From assembly GCA_002282555.1 (NCBI GenBank), contig NCJR01000038.1, forward strand, positions 1-11,219: a stretch of 11,219 bases of DNA, in the 5' to 3' direction. The notes under the pieces were generated by a model. It made no database searches and had not been told where the DNA came from. It worked only from the letters and a program-made list of their open reading frames with translations. Shown in pieces: positions 1 through 6,397 of this stretch (position 1 is the first letter of the stretch; each line of letters starts with the position of its first letter). This DNA comes from Rhodobacterales bacterium 34-62-10. Lineage in GTDB: Bacteria; Pseudomonadota; Alphaproteobacteria; Rhodobacterales; Rhodobacteraceae. The position numbers and the translations under genes are program-made.

Positions 1-1
1 G

Positions 2-1537
2 GTCGTCGTCATCATCGGCACCGGCGCAGGCGGCGGTGTTCTGGCCAATGAACTGGCGCAAAAGGGCGTCAAGGTCGTGGCGCTCGAGGCGGGCGGGCGG
101 TATCTGCCCGACGATTACATCAACGACGAATGGGACAGCTTCGGCCAATTGGCCTGGCTGGACGCGCGCACCACCAGCGGCGACTGGCGGGTGGCCAAGG
201 ACTTTGCCGGCCTGCCCGCGTGGATCGTCAAGGCGGTCGGCGGCACCACGACCCATTGGGCCGGTGCCTCGATCCGCTTTCAGGAGCATGAGTGGAAGGC
301 GCTCAGCACCTATGGCGCGGTCGAGGGGGCAAACCTGCTCGACTGGCCCATCGATGCCGCCGAGATGGACCCGTGGTATGCGCTGGCCGAAACCAAGCTG
401 GGCGTCACCCTGACCGAGGGCCGCGCGGGTCTGCCGGGCAACAACAACTACAAGGTCTTTGAAGCCGGTGCCAAGAAGCTGGGCTACAAGGAGGTCCATA
501 CCGGTCGCATGGCCATCAATTCGTCCGATTATGACGACCGGCCAGCCTGCCAGCAGACCGGTTTCTGCTTTCAGGGCTGCAAGTGGGGGGCCAAGTGGTC
601 ATCCGCCTATACCGACATTCCGCGCGGCGAAGCGACAGGCAATCTGGAAGTGCGCGATCATGCCCATGTCGCCCGCATCCTGCATGACGACAGCGGCAAG
701 GTCACAGGGGTCGAATATTTCGACAAGGATGGCAATCTGCATCTGCAAAAGGCGCGGATCGTCAGCGTGGCGGGCAACAGCTTTGAAAGCCCGCGCCTGC
801 TGCTGAACTCTGCCTCCGGCATGTTCCCCAACGGTTTGGCCAACAGCTCGGATCAGGTGGGCCGCAACTACATGCGCCACACCACAGGCTCGATCTACGG
901 CATTTTCGACAAGCCCGTGCGGATGTGGCGCGGCACGACGATGGCCGGGATCGTGCAGGACGAGTCGCGACACGATCCGTCGCGCGGTTTCGTCGGCGGC
1001 TACGAGCTTGAGACGCTGGCGCTGGGCCTGCCCTTCATGGCGGCCTTCCTCAACCCCGGCGGCTGGGGGCGCGGCTTTACCACCGCGCTTGATCACTACG
1101 AGAACATGGCCGGGATGTGGATCGTGGGCGAGGACATGCCGCAAGCCACCAACCGCATCACCCTGTCCGACACCAAGGACCAGTGGGGCCTGCCAGTGGC
1201 CAACGTGCATTTCGACGATCACCCCAATGATATCGCGATGCGCAACCACGCCTGTCAGCAGGGGATGGCGATCTACGATGCGGTGGGGGCGACCCGGTCC
1301 TTCCCGACCCCGCCCTATCCGTCCACGCACAACTTGGGCACCAACCGCATGTCGGAACGGCCCGAGGATGGCGTTTGCAACAAATGGGGTCAGACCCATG
1401 ACATTGCGAACCTGTTCATCTCGGACGGTTCGCAATTCACCACCGGGGCTGCGGAAAACCCGACGCTGACCATCGTGGCGCTGGCAATCCGGCAGGCCGA
1501 TCACATCGCGCGTGAAATGGCAGCGGGCACGATCTGA
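2..1537 (+). CDS. GMC-family FAD dehydrogenase, large subunit (gluconate/glucose/fructose dehydrogenase type), 5' truncated
   Basis: The frame is open from base 2 and the true start lies upstream of the window; 511 residues are visible. The fragment begins in the FAD-binding Rossmann strand, with GTGAGG at residues 6-11 followed by an acidic residue in ALEAGGRY. The C-terminal GMC domain has the catalytic-type His443 in THNLGTNRM and Asn486 in AAENPTLT, both typical of the family. Residues 183-193 contain C-X5-C-X3-C (C183, C189, C193) followed by GAK. This spacing is found in membrane-bound, three-subunit dehydrogenases of the FAD-glucose/gluconate/fructose type, where it holds a 3Fe-4S cluster. 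Such enzymes oxidise a sugar, polyol or sugar acid on the periplasmic side and pass electrons to a cytochrome c subunit. The small and cytochrome subunits, if present, should be just upstream, outside the window. The exact substrate cannot be told. A hairpin terminator follows the stop codon. Confidence 0.88.
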   Translation, partial: VVVIIGTGAGGGVLANELAQKGVKVVALEAGGRYLPDDYINDEWDSFGQLAWLDARTTSGDWRVAKDFAGLPAWIVKAVGGTTTHWAGASIRFQEHEWKALSTYGAVEGANLLDWPIDAAEMDPWYALAETKLGVTLTEGRAGLPGNNNYKVFEAGAKKLGYKEVHTGRMAINSSDYDDRPACQQTGFCFQGCKWGAKWSSAYTDIPRGEATGNLEVRDHAHVARILHDDSGKVTGVEYFDKDGNLHLQKARIVSVAGNSFESPRLLLNSASGMFPNGLANSSDQVGRNYMRHTTGSIYGIFDKPVRMWRGTTMAGIVQDESRHDPSRGFVGGYELETLALGLPFMAAFLNPGGWGRGFTTALDHYENMAGMWIVGEDMPQATNRITLSDTKDQWGLPVANVHFDDHPNDIAMRNHACQQGMAIYDAVGATRSFPTPPYPSTHNLGTNRMSERPEDGVCNKWGQTHDIANLFISDGSQFTTGAAENPTLTIVALAIRQADHIAREMAAGTI

Positions 1538-1548
1538 CCTGCAACACG

Positions 1549-1580
1549 ACCGGGCGCGCGCAGCGCCACGCGCCCGGTTT
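1549..1580 (+). terminator. Rho-independent-type terminator after the GMC dehydrogenase gene
   Basis: ACCGGGCGCG (1549-1558) and CGCGCCCGGT (1569-1578) form a perfect 10-bp stem with a 10-nt loop, starting 11 nt after the stop codon. Only three T residues follow (1578-1580), so termination strength is uncertain. Position and stem stability support a transcription end for the dehydrogenase unit. Confidence 0.7.
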
Positions 1581-1603
1581 CATCGCAAAAGAACGCCGAT
1601 GTG

Positions 1604-1621
1604 TTCCGGAAATGGCCGGAA
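1604..1621. repeat. Short inverted repeat in the region before the oxalyl-CoA synthetase gene
   Basis: TTCCGG (1604-1609), a 6-nt spacer and CCGGAA (1616-1621) make a perfect 6-bp dyad. It sits about 230 bp before the next start codon, so it could be an operator or a small hairpin. The 313-bp gap from 1538 to 1850 otherwise holds only the terminator above and the ribosome-binding site below. I see no convincing sigma-70 promoter and no believable small gene in it. Confidence 0.25.
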
Positions 1622-1835
1622 GGCTTGGCCGTCATGCGCATGTCTCACAGCAAGGATGATTGGCCTTGCCACAGGCCACGCCTTTATCTGGAGACGATGC
1701 GCAGCTTGCATTTCATGAACGGGGTTGACTTGGACCAATCTGCTTGGTTGGGTCTTGCAAACGTTGACGCAAGGCTTCACCTGCGGGGGCTTCGCATCAT
1801 GGCGTCACCTGCCCGAGGAGGGGTGGGTGTCGACT

Positions 1836-1844
1836 GGAGGGGGG
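1836..1844 (+). promoter_or_regulatory. Ribosome-binding site that sets the start of the oxalyl-CoA synthetase gene
   Basis: A purine-rich GGAGGGGGG run ends 6 nt before the ATG at 1851. The frame is open further upstream, to about 1725, but that extension looks like non-coding sequence and has no good Shine-Dalgarno. The start at 1851 also gives the usual N-terminus of the family. Confidence 0.7.
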
Positions 1845-1850
1845 ATCACC

Positions 1851-3383
1851 ATGACGGATACACTGGCAGCGCTGATCGGCGCACAGGATGGAAATACCCC
1901 GGCAATCGGGGCACCGGGTCGAGAGTGGCTCAGCTATGCAGGCTTGGCTGATCAATGCGCCCATGTCGCAGACGCGCTCCATAAAGCGGGCGTCGGACGT
2001 CATGATCGCGTGGCAATCGTGCTACCGAACGGACCAGAAATGGCTGTGGCGTTTGTCAGCGTGGCAGCTGTCGCCACGACTTGCCCGCTGAACCCCGCCT
2101 ACAGGCAGGATGAGTTCACGTTTTATCTCGACGATCTCAAGGCCAAGGCGATCATTCTCAGCGAGGATGAAACTGGTCCCGCGCATGCCGCAGCGGTGGC
2201 GCAGGGTTTGGCGATTATCCGCCTCTCGATTGAAAGAACCCAACCCGCCGGGCGTTTTACGCTGACGGCGGAAACCTCGGCGGGCACAGCCGACACGAAA
2301 CATCCGGACGCGGATGACGTGGCGCTGATCCTGCACACATCGGGGACCACCTCGCGGCCCAAGATTGTGCCCCTTCTGCAATCCAATATCGCGGCCTCGG
2401 CACGTCATATCGGCACCTCGCTGGCGCTGACACCCGCCGATCGCTGCATGAACGCGATGCCGCTGTTCCATATCCACGGGTTGATCGCCGCCGTTTCTGC
2501 CAGCCTCGCGTCTGGTGGTTCGGTCTGGTGCGCGCCCGGTTTCGACGCGCTGAAATTCTTCGGCTGGATGGAGGAGGCGCGCCCGACATGGTACACAGCC
2601 GTTCCGACCATGCATCAGGCAATCCTTGCCCGCGCGGGACGCAATGCTGAAACGATCACCAAGGTGCCGCTGCGCTTCCTGCGGTCGTCCTCGGCCTCGT
2701 TGCCCGGCCCTGTGATGGAAGCGCTGGCCGAAACCTTCAAGGCCCCGGTGATCGAAGCGTATGGCATGACCGAGGCCGCGCATCAGATGGCGTCAAACCC
2801 GCTGCGGCCCGGCGCGCAGAAACCCGGATCAGTCGGCGTTGCGGCAGGCCCCTTGCTCCGCGTCGCCCACGAGGTCGAGAACCGCCTGATCGACGGCGTG
2901 GGCGAGATCGTGATTTCCGGCCCCAATGTCACGCCCGGATACGAGGGCAACCCGGAAGCCAACGCCAAGAACTTTTTTGAGGCCGAGGGGCGGCGGTGGT
3001 TCCGGACGGGAGACCAGGGCCAGTTGGACCCGCAGGGCTATCTGACCCTGACAGGTCGGTTGAAGGAAATCATCAACCGCGGCGGCGAAAAAGTCTCACC
3101 ACTGGAAGTGGACGGCGTGCTTTCCGCGCATCCGGCCGTGGCACAGGTCGTAACCTTCGCTGTGCCACACGCAAAACTGGGGGAAGAGGTGGCAGCAGCC
3201 GTCGTTCTGAAAGAAGGCATGGAGGCAACCGAGAGCGAGATCCGCGACTTTGCCAGCACCCAGCTTGCGGCATTCAAGGTGCCGCGCAAAGTGGTGATCC
3301 TGACCGAGATCCCGAAAGGGGCAACAGGCAAGCTGCAACGGATCGGCTTGGCCGAAAAACTGGGGCTGGTGGAAAAGGCATGA
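1851..3383 (+). CDS. oxs: Oxalate--CoA ligase (oxalyl-CoA synthetase), AMP-forming acyl-CoA synthetase family
   Basis: This 510-residue protein is an ANL-superfamily adenylate-forming enzyme, expected to make oxalyl-CoA from oxalate, ATP and CoA in the cytoplasm. Visible motifs are the P-loop LHTSGTTSRPK (161-171), PLFHIHGL, the adenine-binding YGMTEA (304-309), RTGD (385-388), the hinge run GRLKEIINRGGEKVSP and the C-terminal catalytic Lys494 in PKGATGKLQR. The TWYTAVPTMHQ, SSSASLPGPV and MTEAAHQMASNPL segments, the INRGGEKVSPLEVD stretch and AAFKVPR closely resemble remembered plant AAE3 and yeast Pcs60 oxalyl-CoA synthetases. This is a more specific match than to generic fatty-acid or coumarate ligases. 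The stop overlaps the start of the following reductase gene (ATGA), so the two are translationally coupled. That partner supports a role in oxalate use. Another short dicarboxylate or acyl substrate remains possible. Confidence 0.85.
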   Translation: MTDTLAALIGAQDGNTPAIGAPGREWLSYAGLADQCAHVADALHKAGVGRHDRVAIVLPNGPEMAVAFVSVAAVATTCPLNPAYRQDEFTFYLDDLKAKAIILSEDETGPAHAAAVAQGLAIIRLSIERTQPAGRFTLTAETSAGTADTKHPDADDVALILHTSGTTSRPKIVPLLQSNIAASARHIGTSLALTPADRCMNAMPLFHIHGLIAAVSASLASGGSVWCAPGFDALKFFGWMEEARPTWYTAVPTMHQAILARAGRNAETITKVPLRFLRSSSASLPGPVMEALAETFKAPVIEAYGMTEAAHQMASNPLRPGAQKPGSVGVAAGPLLRVAHEVENRLIDGVGEIVISGPNVTPGYEGNPEANAKNFFEAEGRRWFRTGDQGQLDPQGYLTLTGRLKEIINRGGEKVSPLEVDGVLSAHPAVAQVVTFAVPHAKLGEEVAAAVVLKEGMEATESEIRDFASTQLAAFKVPRKVVILTEIPKGATGKLQRIGLAEKLGLVEKA

Positions 3384-4360
3384 AAATCTGCATCTTCGGC
3401 GCAGGCTCCATCGGAGGCTACATGGGCGCAAAGCTTGCCGAGGCCGGGGCCGATGTCAGCCTTGTCGCGCGCGGCCCCCACTTGGCGGCGATGCAGGCCA
3501 ATGGCCTGACGCTGATCGAGGAAGGCGAGACGAAAACCTACAAGGTGAACGCATCGGATGACCCTGCCGCCCTCGGGCATCAGGACTATGTCATCGTGAC
3601 CCTCAAGGCTCATTCTGTCCCTCCTGTGGTCAGTCGCATGCAGCCGCTCATCGGCCCAGACACCACAATCGTATCCGGAGTGAACGGCGTGCCATGGTGG
3701 TATTTCCACAAGATCGGCGGCCCGCTGGAGGGCACCCGGCTGGCAACAGTCGATCCGAATGATGCGCAATGGAATGGCTTTGGCCCTGATCGTGTGCTGG
3801 GCTGCGTGGTGTATCCGGCGGCCGAGGTGATCGCGCCGGGGGTTGTCAAGCATATCGAGGGGAACCGCTTCTCTCTGGGTGAACCTGACGGGTCGAAATC
3901 CGAGCGGGCCACCCGCCTGTCGGACGCATTGGCAAAGGCCGGGCTGAAAGCACCTGTTCGCCCTCGCCTGCGCGATGAAATCTGGGTGAAACTCTGGGGC
4001 AACCTCAGCTTCAATCCGATTTCGGCCCTGACCCATGCCACGCTGGATGTACTGTGCACCGACCCCGGCACCCGCGCCGTGGCGCGCGGCATGATGCTGG
4101 AGGCGCAGGAGATCGCCGAAAAGCTTGGCGTCAAATTCCCCATCGACGTGGACCGCCGCATCGACGGTGGTGCTGCGGTCGGCGCACACCGAACCTCAAT
4201 GCTGCAGGATCTGGATGCCGGGCGGCCCATGGAAATCGATGCGCTCCTGGGATCCGTGCGGGAACTTGGGCGCGTGACGGACACGCCAACCCCCACCATC
4301 GACACGGTCTTGGCCTTGGTGACCTTGCGAGCAAAGGTTGCCGGCCTGTACAGTGGCTGA
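3380..4360 (+). CDS. panE2: Ketopantoate reductase (PanE/ApbA) family protein, probable oxalyl-CoA reductase
   Basis: The 326-residue protein starts with an NADP-binding Rossmann motif, IFGAGSIGG (G7, G9, G12). The C-terminal helical domain carries Lys204 and Asn208 in VKLWGNLSFNP and Glu285 in MEIDALLG. Their spacing matches the catalytic Lys176/Asn180 and Glu256 of E. coli PanE, so the fold and active site look intact. The family reduces 2-oxoacids with NADPH. True PanE makes pantoate for CoA synthesis. A paralogue in Methylobacterium extorquens (PanE2), as I recall, reduces oxalyl-CoA to glyoxylate. Here the ATG overlaps the stop of the oxalyl-CoA synthetase gene by 4 nt, which favours the oxalyl-CoA role over pantothenate synthesis. 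The PanE-family call is near certain; the substrate is inference from context. A 9-bp inverted repeat follows the gene. Confidence 0.85.
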   Translation: MKICIFGAGSIGGYMGAKLAEAGADVSLVARGPHLAAMQANGLTLIEEGETKTYKVNASDDPAALGHQDYVIVTLKAHSVPPVVSRMQPLIGPDTTIVSGVNGVPWWYFHKIGGPLEGTRLATVDPNDAQWNGFGPDRVLGCVVYPAAEVIAPGVVKHIEGNRFSLGEPDGSKSERATRLSDALAKAGLKAPVRPRLRDEIWVKLWGNLSFNPISALTHATLDVLCTDPGTRAVARGMMLEAQEIAEKLGVKFPIDVDRRIDGGAAVGAHRTSMLQDLDAGRPMEIDALLGSVRELGRVTDTPTPTIDTVLALVTLRAKVAGLYSG

Positions 4361-4367
4361 GAAGGCC

Positions 4368-4408
4368 GCATCCGGCTGAGTATGAGCCACGCCGGGTTTG
4401 CCGGATGC
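4368..4408 (+). terminator. Inverted repeat after the reductase gene, possible terminator
   Basis: GCATCCGGC (4368-4376) and GCCGGATGC (4400-4408) pair perfectly over 9 bp with a 23-nt loop, beginning 8 nt after the reductase stop. There is no T run after it. It may be a weak or Rho-assisted terminator or an mRNA-end hairpin for the oxalate pair. Confidence 0.45.
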
Positions 4409-4548
4409 TGATGGACGACACGTCAACGCAATGACACGAAGTCAATCGTAGCATGGGTCAGGCCATCAAGCCGCAATACCACAATCACAGTCATAGCTGT
4501 CTGATGGGGTGAGCAGGTAAACGCCATCGATCCGAGAGAACCTGCGAA

Positions 4549-4641
4549 AAACCGATCTACCAGAAACCCAACACCTGAAAACCGGGACGCAGGCACAAGA
4601 CCTACCCCTATCTGCTGCGCGGGCTGCGGGTCGAACCACCC
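4549..4641 (+). pseudogene. IS3-family transposase (OrfB) remnant
   Basis: One frame reads KPIYQKPNT, a TGA stop at 4576-4578, then KPGRRHKTYPYLLRGLRVE. This matches the conserved segment just before the DDE catalytic core of IS3-family transposases, usually of the form IYQKPNTSKPxxxHKTYPYLLRGLRVxRPNQVW. The stop replaces an expected Ser codon, and after VE the reading diverges (PPLKTCA where RPNQVWCAD is expected). Weak resemblance may continue to about 4735 with frameshifts. No start, catalytic DDE residues or element ends remain. It is therefore a dead fragment lying between the oxalate pair and the transporter operon. It is the only recognisable content of the 460-bp gap 4361-4820 apart from the flanking hairpin and the operon leader. 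Confidence 0.7.
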
Positions 4642-4772
4642 CTAAAAACCTGCGCAATTTTGATCTTCTTGCAAAACCAACGCCGAACTCAAGACCACAG
4701 TCTGCGTTTGAGGATGCGCAAGCAGCGTTCAACTGGCGATCAGGATGCATTTGTTGCAGTCCTACACATCAG

Positions 4773-4832
4773 TGTCACACCAAGAGAATAGCAGTCGGGC
4801 AAATGTTCTTGGAGGTTGCTATGCTTGTGACA
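4773..4832 (+). promoter_or_regulatory. Ribosome-binding site and possible leader structure of the binding-protein gene
   Basis: GGAGG at 4811-4815 lies 5 nt before the ATG at 4821 and selects that start over the in-frame ATG at 4803, which has no comparable site. CCAAGA (4780-4785) can pair with TCTTGG (4807-4812), covering the first two G of the Shine-Dalgarno. TGTCACA (4773-4779) can pair with TGTGACA (4826-4832). The two helices are nested around the start codon. A role in translation control is speculative. No clear promoter is visible upstream. Confidence 0.4.
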
Positions 4833-6314
4833 AAAAAACGGTTGCTCGGTTTCGTATGTGTAGCTGCGCTGGGCACTGCCTTTGCCGAACCCGCACTAGC
4901 GAAATCGGAAGTTTCCTTGGGGTTTCAACAGGAGCCTACATCCCTCGACCCAACCTCGGATGCGACAGCGTCCATCGATGCGATCATCTCTGCCAATGTG
5001 CTGGAATCGCTGACAACCGTGAACGAAGCTGGTGAGGTGATCCCTGCCCTTGCCGAAAACTGGACCATCTCGCCCGATGGTCGGACTTATACGTTCAAAC
5101 TGGCGCAGGGCGTGACCTTTCACGATGGTACCTCGTTCGACGCTGAGGATGTGAAGTTCTCCTTCGACCGCGCGATGGCAGAGGGCAGCGAGAACCCATC
5201 CAAGGGGGTCTTTGCCCCGATTGAGAACGTAACAGTGATTGATCCTGCGACCGTCGAGATCAAACTGAAGAACCGCGATGCGTTCTTCTTGTTCAGCATT
5301 GCTCAGGGCGACGCGTCGATCGTGGCAAAAGAGAGCGTGGACTCACTCAAAACCAATCCCATCGGTACCGGGGCATACAAATTCGAAAACTGGACCCGCG
5401 GCGACCGCCTTGTGCTTGTAAAGAATACGGACCATCGCAACACCGCCGAGGCTGCGATGGAACGGATTGAGATCCGGTTCATTTCGGATCCCGCTGCGGC
5501 GTCGGCCGCGCTGCTGTCGGGGGAACTTGACGCGTTCCCCGGCTTTCCTGCGCCTGAGCTTTTGCCCCAGTTCGAAGCAGACCCACGTTTCACTGTCGAG
5601 GTCGGCAGCACAGAGGGCGAAGTCATTCTGGCCATCAACAATTCGAAGGCGCCATTCGACAACATCGAAGTACGCCGTGCCATCAGCCATGCCATCGACC
5701 GGTCGGAGATCATCGACGGCGCGATGTACGGCCGTGCCACACCTATCGGCAGCTTCTATCCCCCGCATGGCCCGGCTTATGTGGACCTGACGGCGCGGTA
5801 TCCCCATGATACGGCACAGGCAACCCAGATGTTCGAAGCCGCAGGTGTCGCAGGCAGCACGATGACCATTCGGGTACCACCCTTCCCTTATGCGACACGC
5901 TCGGCAGAAATCATTCAGGCACAACTGACCGAAGCGGGTATCGACGCACGCGTCGAGAATGTCGAATGGGGGTTCTGGCTGGATGAGGTCTTCAAGAAAC
6001 TCAACTACGACATGACGATCATTGCGCATACCAGTCCAAACGACCTGGGCAATTTCGCAAAAGGGAAAGACTACTTCTATGGCTTCCAGAACGACACGTT
6101 CGACGCGCTCTGGCAGCAGATCAGCACCGAAAGCGATCCTGCCGCCCGCATTGCATTGGAGAAAGAGGCGCAGACCTGGCTGGCCGAAGAAGCCGTGCAT
6201 GGGTTCTTGTTCCAGCTTCCGCAACTGGGAGTCTATGACAAGGATTTGCGCGGGTACTGGACGTCGGCTCCGGTTCTATTCGAACCTTTCGCCAAGCTTT
6301 ACTGGGCAGAGTGA
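4821..6314 (+). CDS. ABC transporter periplasmic solute-binding protein, family 5 (DppA/OppA-like)
   Basis: The 497-residue precursor has a classical signal peptide. KKR at residues 5-7 is followed by a hydrophobic stretch and a cleavage site after ALA at residue 27; there is no lipobox Cys. The mature part shows the family-5 order: LGFQQEPTSLDP near the N-terminus, LAENWTISPDGRTYTFKLAQGVTFHDGTSFDAEDVKFSFDR-type strands, then NPIGTGAYKFENW, and later VRRAISHAIDRSEII. Length is normal for the family. It should deliver a ligand to the permease pair encoded downstream. Members bind peptides, opines, glycosides, nickel complexes or haem, and the ligand cannot be predicted from motifs. It is the first gene of the operon and is set off from the permease gene by a strong hairpin, which commonly allows more binding protein than membrane parts to be made. 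Confidence 0.93.
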   Translation: MLVTKKRLLGFVCVAALGTAFAEPALAKSEVSLGFQQEPTSLDPTSDATASIDAIISANVLESLTTVNEAGEVIPALAENWTISPDGRTYTFKLAQGVTFHDGTSFDAEDVKFSFDRAMAEGSENPSKGVFAPIENVTVIDPATVEIKLKNRDAFFLFSIAQGDASIVAKESVDSLKTNPIGTGAYKFENWTRGDRLVLVKNTDHRNTAEAAMERIEIRFISDPAAASAALLSGELDAFPGFPAPELLPQFEADPRFTVEVGSTEGEVILAINNSKAPFDNIEVRRAISHAIDRSEIIDGAMYGRATPIGSFYPPHGPAYVDLTARYPHDTAQATQMFEAAGVAGSTMTIRVPPFPYATRSAEIIQAQLTEAGIDARVENVEWGFWLDEVFKKLNYDMTIIAHTSPNDLGNFAKGKDYFYGFQNDTFDALWQQISTESDPAARIALEKEAQTWLAEEAVHGFLFQLPQLGVYDKDLRGYWTSAPVLFEPFAKLYWAE

Positions 6315-6354
6315 CTTCGCGGACCCGCGCCAAATAGAACGCATGATCTTACTG

Positions 6355-6376
6355 CGGGCGGCACCCTTGCCGCCCG
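6355..6376 (+). promoter_or_regulatory. Intercistronic hairpin between binding-protein and permease genes
   Basis: CGGGCGGCA (6355-6363) and TGCCGCCCG (6368-6376) form a perfect 9-bp GC-rich stem with a 4-nt loop. It sits 40 nt after the binding-protein stop and 21 nt before the permease start, with no T run. It is best explained as an mRNA-stabilising or partial-termination element that lowers expression of downstream genes relative to the binding protein, as known for other importer operons. Confidence 0.65.
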
Positions 6377-6397
6377 AGGCATGACGGACAAACCTGA

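Noticed and set aside
599..1504. Long antisense open frame (301 codons) opposite the GMC dehydrogenase
   Set aside because: The + strand reading carries all family motifs; the antisense product has no domain and shadow-like composition.
1660..1688. TTGGCC-N17-TTTATC as a sigma-70 promoter for the oxalate pair
   Set aside because: The -10 matches only half the consensus and there is no supporting context; alternatives nearby, such as TTGACT near 1725, have no acceptable -10.
1754..1773. CTTGC-N10-GCAAG as an operator before the ligase gene
   Set aside because: The arms are only 5 bp with no further symmetry, so it is expected by chance in a region this long.
1601..1951. 116-codon open frame running through the gap into the ligase gene
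   Set aside because: It overlaps the ligase start in another frame, and its composition matches no protein family. It has no convincing ribosome-binding site.
2996..3379. Open frame upstream of the PanE-family start, which would extend it to 454 residues
   Set aside because: The extension lies wholly inside the ligase gene in another frame and reads as Arg/Gly-rich shadow sequence. The Rossmann motif begins exactly at the ATGA-coupled start at 3380.
3038..4189. Long antisense open frame (383 codons) on the - strand
   Set aside because: It spans two clear + strand genes, and its His/Arg/Gly-rich composition is that of a reverse-frame shadow in GC-rich DNA. It has no recognisable domain.
4466..4750. 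94-codon - strand open frame in the 4361-4820 gap
   Set aside because: The opposite strand reads as an IS3 transposase relic, so this frame is its antisense shadow.
5343..6224. Antisense open frame opposite the binding-protein gene
   Set aside because: It is a shadow of a well-supported coding sequence.
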